Source of the DNA: Pseudomonas alkylphenolica
GTDB taxonomy: Bacteria; Pseudomonadota; Gammaproteobacteria; Pseudomonadales; Pseudomonadaceae
Assembly: GCF_004025535.1 (NCBI RefSeq)
Contig: NZ_QJRG01000038.1
Location: forward strand, 62,001 to 126,000
DNA length: 64,000 nt
Reading direction: 5' to 3'
Below are positions 16,442 to 23,755 of this stretch, piece after piece (position 1 is the stretch's first letter; every line of letters begins with the position of its first letter). The translations under genes and the position numbers were made by a program. Below the pieces are notes generated by a model, which was given only the letters and a program-made list of their open reading frames with translations, was not told the DNA's origin and did no database searches.

Positions 16442-17935
16442 ATGAGCCAGCTGAACAAAGCCGATTGGCAAGCCAAGGCCCTCGACTTGAACATCGAGGG
16501 ACGTGCGTTCATCAACGGCGAGTACGTTGATGCCGTGGGCGGTGGCACCTTCGCCTGCCACAGCCCCATCGATGGTCGCCTGCTGGCAACTGTCGCAAGC
16601 TGTGACGGCGCCGACGCACAGATCGCCGTCGCCAACGCCCGGGCCGCTTTCAACTCTGGAGCATGGTCCAGATGCGCCCCCGCAGAGCGCAAAGCGGTAT
16701 TGAAACGTTTCGCCGATCTGCTCGAAGCACATGCAGAAGAACTGGCACTGCTCGACACCCTGGACATGGGTAAACCCATCAGCGACGCCCTGGCGGTGGA
16801 CGTTGCCGGCTCGGCGGATGCCATCCGCTGGAGCGCCGAGGCCATCGACAAGATTTACGACGAAGTCGCGCCGACTTCAGCCGATCAACTGGGTCTGGTG
16901 ACCCGCGAGCCGGTCGGGGTCGTGGCGGCAATCGTGCCGTGGAACTTCCCGTTGATGATGGCCAGCTGGAAGCTGGGCCCTGCCCTGGCCACCGGTAACT
17001 CGGTGATTCTCAAACCCTCCGAGCGCTCGCCCCTGAGTGCAATTCGCATCGCACAACTGGCGTGTGAAGCGGGCTTGCCCAAGGGGGTGCTGAACGTACT
17101 GCCAGGCTACGGCCACACGGTCGGCGAAGCGCTGGCGCTGCACATGGATGTCGACACCATCGTGTTCACCGGCTCGACCAAAATCGCCAAGCAACTGCTG
17201 GTGTACTCCGGCCAGTCGAACATGAAGCGCGTTTGGCTGGAAGCCGGCGGCAAGAGCCCGAACATCGTCTTTGCCGACGCCCCGGACCTGCACGCGGCAG
17301 CAGAAGCCGCCGCCGCGGCCATCGCCTTCAACCAGGGCGAAGTGTGTACCGCCGGCTCACGCCTGCTGGTGGAAAAGTCCATCAAGGCGCAATTCCTGCC
17401 GCTGGTGGTGGAGGCGATCAAGGGCTGGAAAGCCGGTAACCCGCTGGATCCGCAAACCAATGTCGGCGCGCTGGTCGATGCCCGGCAACTGGAACAGGTA
17501 GTGAGCTACGTCGAAGCTGGCAAGGCCGCCGGCGCCACGGTCGTCACCGGCGGTACGCGGGTGCTGGAAGAAACTGGCGGCACCTATTTCGAACCCACGG
17601 TATTCGACGGCGTCGACAACGCCATGAAGATCGCCCAGGAAGAAATTTTCGGGCCGGTATTGTGCGTAATCGAGTTCGAAACGCCGGAACAGGCTGTCGC
17701 CCTGGCCAATGACACACCCTACGGCCTCGCCGCTGCACTCTGGACCCGCGACCTGTCCAAAGCCCACCAGACCGCGCGGGGCCTGCGGGCAGGCAGCGTC
17801 TGGGTGAACATGTACGACGGAGGCGACATGACCGCGCCGTTCGGCGGTTTCAAACAGTCGGGCAATGGACGTGACAAGTCCCTGCATGCGTTCGACAAGT
17901 ACACGGAAATCAAAGCGACCTGGATCAAGCTCTGA
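16442..17935 (+). CDS. NAD(P)-dependent aldehyde dehydrogenase, PuuC/KauB type
   Basis: A 497-aa aldehyde dehydrogenase. Its sequence closely resembles gamma-glutamyl-gamma-aminobutyraldehyde and 4-guanidinobutyraldehyde dehydrogenases (PuuC, KauB) of polyamine and arginine catabolism. Motifs include the cofactor segment VPWNFPLMMASWKLGPAL, FTGSTKIAK, the general base in LEAGGKSPN (about residue 267) and the catalytic cysteine in GEVCTAGS (about residue 302). A GGAG ribosome site precedes the ATG. The neighbouring APC permease and divergent GntR regulator point to catabolism of an imported amine or omega-amino aldehyde source. Pseudomonas carries several paralogues, so the exact substrate is an inference. 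Confidence 0.88.
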   Translation: MSQLNKADWQAKALDLNIEGRAFINGEYVDAVGGGTFACHSPIDGRLLATVASCDGADAQIAVANARAAFNSGAWSRCAPAERKAVLKRFADLLEAHAEELALLDTLDMGKPISDALAVDVAGSADAIRWSAEAIDKIYDEVAPTSADQLGLVTREPVGVVAAIVPWNFPLMMASWKLGPALATGNSVILKPSERSPLSAIRIAQLACEAGLPKGVLNVLPGYGHTVGEALALHMDVDTIVFTGSTKIAKQLLVYSGQSNMKRVWLEAGGKSPNIVFADAPDLHAAAEAAAAAIAFNQGEVCTAGSRLLVEKSIKAQFLPLVVEAIKGWKAGNPLDPQTNVGALVDARQLEQVVSYVEAGKAAGATVVTGGTRVLEETGGTYFEPTVFDGVDNAMKIAQEEIFGPVLCVIEFETPEQAVALANDTPYGLAAALWTRDLSKAHQTARGLRAGSVWVNMYDGGDMTAPFGGFKQSGNGRDKSLHAFDKYTEIKATWIKL

Positions 17936-17948
17936 CCTGACCCGACCT

Positions 17949-17968
17949 GAGGAGGCACGCGCCTCCTC
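17949..17968 (+). terminator. GC-rich hairpin between the aldehyde dehydrogenase and permease genes
   Basis: A perfect 8-bp stem GAGGAGGC / GCCTCCTC with loop ACGC. No T-run follows, so it may stabilise the upstream message or partly attenuate rather than terminate. Confidence 0.4.
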
Positions 17969-18006
17969 TGCACACAAACACCTTCGTTTCCGCAAAGGGC
18001 GCCGCT

Positions 18007-19482
18007 ATGAATAGCTCTGTAAGTCCGGATGCAGCCGTTGATAAAGATGCCGAACAACTCAAGGCATTGGGGTACAGCTCAAACTTCGACCGAAGCATGA
18101 GCCTGTGGCAAAACTTTGCCTTGGGTTTCACCTACCTGTCCCCCGTTGTCGGCGTTTATACGCTGTTCGGGTTGTGCCTGGCGGCGGGTGGACCGCCAAT
18201 GTTCTGGTCGTATCTGTTGGTGGGCATCGGCCAGATGCTGGTGTGCCTGGTGTTTTGCGAAGTGGTTTCGCAGTATCCGATTTCCGGGGGTGTCTACCCG
18301 TGGGCCCGACGTCTTGTCGGCAAGAAGTGGGCCTGGATGGTCGGCTGGGTGTATGCCATCTCGCTTTGCGTGACGGTAGCGGCGGTAGCGCTGGGGGCCG
18401 GCCCGTTCATTGCCAGTCTGCTTGGTTTTGAATCCAGCCCGGCGACCAACACCCTGGTGGCACTGGCACTGACCGCGATCGCGACCTTGCTCAACCTGAG
18501 CGGCACGAAGCTGCTCGCCCGAGTGGCGATTTTCGGATTCGTCTGCGAGCTGGTCGGCGCGCTGGTGATCGGTACCTACCTGCTTGTGTTCGAACGGCAT
18601 CAGTCGTTCGGGGTCCTGTTCGATACCTTCGACATTGCTATCGACGGTGCCTACTGGCCGGCCTTCCTCACTGCAGCGCTGGCAGGGATGTTCCTCTACT
18701 ACGGCTTCGAAGCCTGTGGCGACGTGGCCGAGGAAACCCCCAACCCAAGCCGCAAAGTGCCCAAGGCCATGCGCATGACCATCTGGATCGGTGGCGCAGC
18801 GTCGATGTTTGCCGCGCTGGCATTGATTCTCGCGGTGCCCGACATTCGCGCCGTGATCTCCGGCGCCGACGCCGACCCGCTGTCGACCATTTTCGGTTCG
18901 GCCTTTGGTCCACTGGGTTCGCGGATCGTGATGGCAGTGATCACCGTCTCTTTTGTCTCCTGCGTACTCAGCCTGCAGGCCTCTGCAAGCCGCCTGCTGT
19001 ATGCCTATGCGCGTGACGAGATGATGATTGGCAGCGGCCTGCTGAAACGACTGTCGCCCAACACCCACGTTCCCACCGCCGCACTGGTGGTGTGCGGGGT
19101 GATCCCGGCGCTGATCGTCTGTGTCGGGTTTTACCTGCAGAACGCCATCGCCCTGGTGGTCAGCTTCGCCGCTGTCGGTATCTACCTGGCCTTCCAGATG
19201 ATCGTTGGTGGCGCACTGTATGCCCGCTTGCGCGGCTGGAAACCGAAGGGTCAGTTCACCCTCGGTGCCTGGGCCTGGCCGGTGAACATTGCGGCCCTGG
19301 TGTATGGCGTGCTGGCGATGGTCAACATGTCGTGGCCGCGCACCCCGGATGCCCCTTGGTACGTCAACTACAGCATCCTCGTCGTGGGCCTGATCGTCAT
19401 TGCTGTCGGACTGGTCTACATGCTGCTGTTCCGCCCGCATGAGCGCAGCAATGCCCCGGCGTCGGATGCCTGGAAAAACTGA
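18007..19482 (+). CDS. APC-family amino acid/amine permease
   Basis: A 491-aa inner-membrane permease of the amino acid-polyamine-organocation superfamily with about 12 hydrophobic segments. The first helix region NFALGFTYLSPVVGVYTLFG and the following GGPPMFWSYLLVG match the ACT/GABA-permease branch. The EACGDVAEETPNPSRKVPKAM loop is the conserved APC amphipathic segment. It sits 71 bp behind the PuuC/KauB-like dehydrogenase on the same strand and is likely co-regulated. The substrate may be a polyamine, GABA or another amine; this is inferred from context. Confidence 0.87.
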   Translation: MNSSVSPDAAVDKDAEQLKALGYSSNFDRSMSLWQNFALGFTYLSPVVGVYTLFGLCLAAGGPPMFWSYLLVGIGQMLVCLVFCEVVSQYPISGGVYPWARRLVGKKWAWMVGWVYAISLCVTVAAVALGAGPFIASLLGFESSPATNTLVALALTAIATLLNLSGTKLLARVAIFGFVCELVGALVIGTYLLVFERHQSFGVLFDTFDIAIDGAYWPAFLTAALAGMFLYYGFEACGDVAEETPNPSRKVPKAMRMTIWIGGAASMFAALALILAVPDIRAVISGADADPLSTIFGSAFGPLGSRIVMAVITVSFVSCVLSLQASASRLLYAYARDEMMIGSGLLKRLSPNTHVPTAALVVCGVIPALIVCVGFYLQNAIALVVSFAAVGIYLAFQMIVGGALYARLRGWKPKGQFTLGAWAWPVNIAALVYGVLAMVNMSWPRTPDAPWYVNYSILVVGLIVIAVGLVYMLLFRPHERSNAPASDAWKN

Positions 19483-19488
19483 CTGAAC

Positions 19489-19519
19489 CGGTGCTCGCCT
19501 GCACAGCAGGCGAGCACCG
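19489..19519. terminator. Strong hairpin between convergent permease genes
   Basis: A perfect 14-bp stem CGGTGCTCGCCTGC / GCAGGCGAGCACCG with an ACA loop, shared by the two convergent transporters. There is no long T-run. Confidence 0.75.
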
Positions 19520-19524
19520 TGGGC

Positions 19525-20778
19525 TTACCAGCCGCCTGGCAACCAGCCAAAGGCACTGGCAATCGCGTAGGCCATGCTGCACAGGTAGAGGATGACCACC
19601 AGCACCTGAATCAGCGGATGGGCAATCCAGCCGCACTGCCAGGCGGGCACGATGTCACCGTTCTTGCGTGCAGAGCGCAGCATGAGGATGGGCATGATCG
19701 ACAGGATCACGCCGCTGAACACACCGGCAAAATACAGCGCGTTAACAAAGCCGACCATACCGCTGTAGGCCAGGATGAACGGTGGTACGCAGACAATGGC
19801 AAGCACCAGCAGACGGTTCTTCGGGTTGCTCTCCGAACCCAGACTCTTGAACTTGTCGAAGATGTTGGTCAGGAAGCTGCCGCCCAGGCCCCAATATGAG
19901 GTCATCATCGCGCACAGGGCAAAGGTGTTGGCGGTGTAGAACGCCCACTGCCCAAGGGCCTGGCCCCACGCCAGGGTGGCTACCTCGGTCTGGTTTTCCA
20001 GGCCGTTCAGAGCAATCACCGACATCGGCACGATCGCCAGCAGGATGAAAGTGATCACCATCCCGGTAATGACAGCGACAGGCAGCCGCTTGGGCGCGTG
20101 ACTGAAACCACGGGCCATCTCCGGCACCACGTACTGCGCAGAAAAGCAGAACACGGCAATGTTGAACACCGGGATCATGTAGATCCAGCTGCCATCGAAC
20201 AGGTTGGCAAAGTCGGTGTGTTCATTTATCAGCGTCGCCACCACCAGCACCAGGGTCATCGAGACCATGCCGATGCTGATGAACTTCTCGCCCTTGCCGA
20301 TGGCCTTGAGCCCCAGGTACAGCACGAACGCGGCCGGCAGGAAGAACAGCAGGCTGCCCAGTGCCGGGCTGATACCGAAGAATTCGCTGAGAATCTTGCC
20401 GCTGCCACTCATGTAGGCAGTCAGCGCACCGATGCTGTTGACCGCCACCGAGAGAAAGATGGCCCAGGCCCCGAAGGAACCGACATAACGCTGTGCCAGG
20501 CCACTCAACTGGTGATGGCTGCGGGTGCGCAAGGTGGTTTCCGAGACGTACAGCATGGAGATGGTGGTGAAGACGCCGGCAACGGCCAGCCATAGCAGCA
20601 ACGGCATGTAGCCGGCCAGGCGGCTGGCATAGGCCATCGACAGCACGCCAGCACCGATGTTGGTGCCCACGATCATCGCCACGGCCTCGACGAAGGTCAG
20701 GCGTTTGACCTCAAGGCCCGAGGACTCGGACGTGGAAGCGTCAGCACCGCTGACGGCGGTGCGGGGGGTTGCACTCAT
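19525..20778 (-). CDS. HAAAP-family (aromatic/hydroxy amino acid) permease
   Basis: A 417-aa inner-membrane permease with 11 predicted helices. It resembles the tryptophan/tyrosine and serine permeases of the HAAAP family. The first helix has VGTNIGAGVLSMAYASRLAG, the family signature for substrate and ion binding. The ATG at 20778 is preferred to a GTG four codons upstream; neither shows a strong ribosome site. It converges on the APC permease and stands alone. The 272-bp region upstream holds only short AT-rich stretches and the terminator of the next gene; I see no TyrR-type box. The substrate among Tyr, Trp, Phe, Ser and Thr cannot be decided. Confidence 0.85.
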   Translation of the reverse strand: MSATPRTAVSGADASTSESSGLEVKRLTFVEAVAMIVGTNIGAGVLSMAYASRLAGYMPLLLWLAVAGVFTTISMLYVSETTLRTRSHHQLSGLAQRYVGSFGAWAIFLSVAVNSIGALTAYMSGSGKILSEFFGISPALGSLLFFLPAAFVLYLGLKAIGKGEKFISIGMVSMTLVLVVATLINEHTDFANLFDGSWIYMIPVFNIAVFCFSAQYVVPEMARGFSHAPKRLPVAVITGMVITFILLAIVPMSVIALNGLENQTEVATLAWGQALGQWAFYTANTFALCAMMTSYWGLGGSFLTNIFDKFKSLGSESNPKNRLLVLAIVCVPPFILAYSGMVGFVNALYFAGVFSGVILSIMPILMLRSARKNGDIVPAWQCGWIAHPLIQVLVVILYLCSMAYAIASAFGWLPGGW

Positions 20779-21012
20779 GATCACACTCACTGCGTATTTG
20801 TATTTATTACCGGAAGCACCTGAAACGATGCGTCACAGCGCCACTGTCAGAACGGTCGCGCTGTTCCATGGACTTTCGAGCGGCGGGCAAAATATCACAC
20901 AAGGTGTTTGAAATAACATTCAGTGAGGGCGAAAGAGTGTGTATCAAAATTTCTTGAAAATTCTTTAAAAGCAGACAGTTAGCGCGTTTGAGCAACAACG
21001 GGCAGAGGTCAA

Positions 21013-21030
21013 GCCCGACCAAGGTCGGGC
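21013..21030 (-). terminator. Hairpin downstream of the quinone oxidoreductase
   Basis: GCCCGACC / GGTCGGGC, an 8-bp perfect stem with a two-base centre (effectively a four-base loop), 21 bp after the stop codon on the minus strand. The T-run is weak. Confidence 0.55.
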
Positions 21031-21050
21031 GACTTCACTGGGGCGGGTGA

Positions 21051-22061
21051 TCAGAATTCCAGGCAAATCTTGCCGAAATGCTGGTTGCTCTCCTGATAGC
21101 GAAACGCGTCGACGATCTGCTCCAGGGCGAAAGATTTGTCGATGACCGGACGCAGGCCATTGGCATCGATCGCGCGCACCAGCGCCTGCTGATGAGCACG
21201 GCTGCCCACCAATACGCCTTGCAGGCGTATCTGCCGTACCAGCGCCTGCACCAGCGGCAATTGGCCGGCGACGCCGGTCAGAATGCCGATCAGCGAGATA
21301 TGCCCACCGATGCGCGCAGCGATCATGGATTGCTCCAGGGTCGCCGGGCCGCCTACTTCGATGACGTGATCCACACCGCGGTTGCCGGTGAGCTGGCGTA
21401 CCGTTTCGCCCCAGGCCGGGGTCTTGCGGTAGTTGATCAGGTGGTCGGCGCCCATGGCCTTGAGGCGTTCGAGCTTCTCGTCACTGGACGAGGTGGCAAT
21501 CACGGTGGCGCCGGCCAGCTTGGCAAACTGCAACGCGAAGATCGACACACCGCCCGTGCCTTGCACCAGTACCGTGTCACCCGGCTTGAGTGAGTCATCG
21601 GCCATCAGCGCGCGCCAAGCCGTGACCCCGGCAGTGGTAAGTGTCGCCGCTTCGGCATGGCTGTAGCCTTTGGGGGCATGGGTAAACGAGGTGGCGCGTG
21701 CGGTGACCTGTTCGCGCGCATAGCCATCGATGCCGTCTCCCGGCACCGTGGCAAAACCTTCGACCTGCGCTTGGCCGTCCAGCCAGTCGGGGAAAAAGGT
21801 GCTGACCACCGCGTCGCCCACCGCAAACTCCGTGACCCCGGCGCCGACCGCCGTCACCACGCCGGCGCCATCAGCCATGGGAATGCGCGGTGCTGCGGGC
21901 CCCCACATGCCGCTGACCACGGCAAAGTCGTGGTAATTGAGCGAGTTGGCGTGCAAGCGCACGGTGATCTCTCCCACCTGCGGTGCAGGCGTTTCGCAGG
22001 TGCCGACCTGAACCTTGTCGTAACCGCCGCCCGCCTGAACGTAGATAGCCTTGCTGGTCAT
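21051..22061 (-). CDS. Zinc-independent quinone oxidoreductase-like alcohol dehydrogenase (MDR family)
   Basis: NADPH-dependent medium-chain reductase of 336 aa. The ATG at 22061 is chosen because GGAGGTGCGC precedes it; the in-frame extension to 22181 lacks support and would cross the Fur-like site. The GroES-like domain occupies about residues 25-130 and the Rossmann domain follows, with VLVQGTGGVSIFALQFAKLAGA as the NAD(P) loop. Catalytic zinc cysteines are absent, as in the quinone/enone reductases. It is divergent from the ECF sigma gene. The physiological substrate is unknown. Confidence 0.85.
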   Translation of the reverse strand: MTSKAIYVQAGGGYDKVQVGTCETPAPQVGEITVRLHANSLNYHDFAVVSGMWGPAAPRIPMADGAGVVTAVGAGVTEFAVGDAVVSTFFPDWLDGQAQVEGFATVPGDGIDGYAREQVTARATSFTHAPKGYSHAEAATLTTAGVTAWRALMADDSLKPGDTVLVQGTGGVSIFALQFAKLAGATVIATSSSDEKLERLKAMGADHLINYRKTPAWGETVRQLTGNRGVDHVIEVGGPATLEQSMIAARIGGHISLIGILTGVAGQLPLVQALVRQIRLQGVLVGSRAHQQALVRAIDANGLRPVIDKSFALEQIVDAFRYQESNQHFGKICLEF

Positions 22062-22160
22062 GCGCACCTCCTGATTGGACACGGTAAAGAGCTGATCAGT
22101 CTTGGCCGCGACCGCACGCTGGTCAAGCGCCGGCTCTTGCGAAACATCCGGATAAACATC

Positions 22161-22179
22161 AATAATGCGACTAATTATC
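22161..22179. promoter_or_regulatory. Fur box upstream of the ECF sigma gene
   Basis: AATAATGCGACTAATTATC agrees with the 19-bp Fur consensus GATAATGATAATCATTATC at 14 of 19 positions by direct comparison. It lies 23 bp before the sigma factor start, the typical place for iron repression of FecI-like genes. Confidence 0.65.
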
Positions 22180-22202
22180 AATTACTGTGCTGGTTGCCGT
22201 TC

Positions 22203-22703
22203 ATGCCTGCTCCCGATCATGCTGCTCTGCATACGCTCTACAGCGAACACCACGGTTGGCTCAAAGCCTGGCTTCGCGCACGCCTGGGCAATGCCAGCGA
22301 TGCCGCGGACCTGGCCCAGGATACCTTTATCCGGGTACTGACCGCGCGCAATGCGCAGACCATTCGCGAGCCACGCAGCTACCTGGGCGCCATTGCCCAT
22401 GCACTGATGATCGACAAGTTCCGTCGCAAGGCACTGGAGCAGGCCTACCTTGCAGAATTGGCCAACCGCCCGGAACGCCTGGCCGATTCGCCGGAAACGC
22501 GTTTGCTGATTCTTGAAACCCTGGTGGCCGTAGACACCTTGCTCGATGGCCTGGGCGAACGGACCCGGCGCATCTTTCTGGCCGTGCAGCTCGAAGGCCT
22601 GAGCTACGTGGCCACCGCCGAGCGTCTGGATATTTCGGTCACCACGGTGAAGAAGCACCTGATCCGTGCCATGACCCACTGCCTGCTGCTGATGGACGAC
22701 TGA
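22203..22703 (+). CDS. ECF sigma factor, iron-starvation (FecI/FpvI-like) type
   Basis: A 166-aa RNA polymerase sigma factor. Sigma-70 region 2 (about residues 10-75) has LYSEHHGWLKAWLRARLGN and DLAQDTFIRVL; region 4 (about 105-160) has the helix-turn-helix LSYVATAERLDISVTTVKKHLIRAM. The start at 22203 is the conserved MPAPD; longer in-frame openings run into the divergent gene. Its stop TGA abuts the ATG of the FecR-like gene (TGAATG). The Fur box upstream implies induction in low iron. Its target is expected to be the receptor gene at 23756. Confidence 0.92.
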   Translation: MPAPDHAALHTLYSEHHGWLKAWLRARLGNASDAADLAQDTFIRVLTARNAQTIREPRSYLGAIAHALMIDKFRRKALEQAYLAELANRPERLADSPETRLLILETLVAVDTLLDGLGERTRRIFLAVQLEGLSYVATAERLDISVTTVKKHLIRAMTHCLLLMDD

Positions 22704-23651
22704 ATGGCCAACGCCCTGGATTACCGCACCCTGGAAGCCGCTGCGACCTGGTACGTCCAGCTCAACGCCGCGCAGCCCAGCGACGCCCAGTTACAGGCCT
22801 GGCAGGACTGGCTGGGGAAAAGCCAGGCCCATGCCCAGGCCTGGGCCCGCGTCGAAAAACTGCAACGGCAATTTGGCAGCCTGCCGGCTGACGTTGCCCT
22901 GCCGACCCTGGCCGGTGTACGTGCGCGTCGGCGTGCAGTACTCAAGACCCTGGCCATGCTGCTGGCGGTTGGTGCCACCGGCTGGGCTGTGCGGGAAAGT
23001 ACCCCAGCGCAGGCATTGATGGCGGAACTGCGCACGGGCAAGGGGCAGCGGCGGCAGGTCAGGCTCAGCGACGGCAGCCAGCTTGAGCTCAACAGCGACA
23101 GCGCGGTGGATGTCCGGTACGACGGCCAACTGCGCGCATTGCGCCTGTACCGTGGCGAAATCATGGTGCAAACCGCCAGCGACCCGGACGCCCGCCCCTT
23201 CGAGGTACACACCGCCGAAGGCCGTGTTCGCGCCCTGGGAACGCGCTTTAGCGTGCGCAGCGATGAAGGCAGTAGCCAGGTGAGTGTGTTGCAACATGCG
23301 GTAGAGATCCGCCCGGTGGACAGCCCGCTGCTGATGCTGCGCCTGGATGCCGGGCAGTCGGTCACTTTCAACCCGCGCCAAATCGGTACCGCCCACTCCG
23401 TGGCACCGGGTACCGGCGCCTGGACCCAGGGCATGCTGACTGTCATCGAGTGGCGCCTGGCCGACTTCATCACTGAACTGCGCCGCTATCGCCCCGGCGT
23501 GCTGCGCTGCGCCGATGGCATCGCCGACTTGCGCCTGTCCGGTGCCTTTCGTATCGACGATACCGACACCATCCTGGAAAACCTCAGTGCCTCGCTGCCC
23601 GTCAAAGTGCGTTACCTGACGCGTTATTGGGTCAGCATCGAGCCGGCCTGA
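22704..23651 (+). CDS. FecR-family anti-sigma factor / transmembrane signal regulator
   Basis: A 315-aa inner-membrane protein. The cytosolic DUF4880-like N-terminus (about residues 8-55, with WYVQLNAAQPSDAQLQAWQDWL) binds the sigma factor. One hydrophobic segment (about 78-95) spans the membrane. The periplasmic FecR domain (about 110-210) includes VRLSDGSQLELNSDSA and VHTAEGRVRALGTRFSVR. The C-terminal part (to 315) contacts the signalling domain of the receptor. It starts at the base after the sigma stop codon, so the pair is translationally coupled. It relays siderophore occupancy from the receptor to the sigma factor. Confidence 0.92.
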   Translation: MANALDYRTLEAAATWYVQLNAAQPSDAQLQAWQDWLGKSQAHAQAWARVEKLQRQFGSLPADVALPTLAGVRARRRAVLKTLAMLLAVGATGWAVRESTPAQALMAELRTGKGQRRQVRLSDGSQLELNSDSAVDVRYDGQLRALRLYRGEIMVQTASDPDARPFEVHTAEGRVRALGTRFSVRSDEGSSQVSVLQHAVEIRPVDSPLLMLRLDAGQSVTFNPRQIGTAHSVAPGTGAWTQGMLTVIEWRLADFITELRRYRPGVLRCADGIADLRLSGAFRIDDTDTILENLSASLPVKVRYLTRYWVSIEPA

Positions 23652-23675
23652 ATAATTTCAAATAATGGGTTGCCG

Positions 23676-23690
23676 ATTTTCATTCTCATT
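23676..23690. promoter_or_regulatory. Fur-like hexamer repeats upstream of the receptor gene
   Basis: The minus strand reads AATGAGAATGAAAAT, matching tandem Fur hexamers (AATGATAATGATAAT) at 13 of 15 bases. It lies 66 bp before the receptor ATG. The region should also carry the promoter recognised by the neighbouring ECF sigma factor, which I cannot place with confidence. Confidence 0.45.
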
Positions 23691-23755
23691 CGGCTACGCA
23701 GTTAAAGCAGCAAATCCAGCTGCACATCTGCCCAGCCAATCGAAGGAAAACCTGC

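Noticed and set aside
20779..20950. TyrR/PhhR box upstream of the aromatic permease
   Set aside because: No TGTAAA-N6-TTTACA-like palindrome is present; only short AT-rich stretches.
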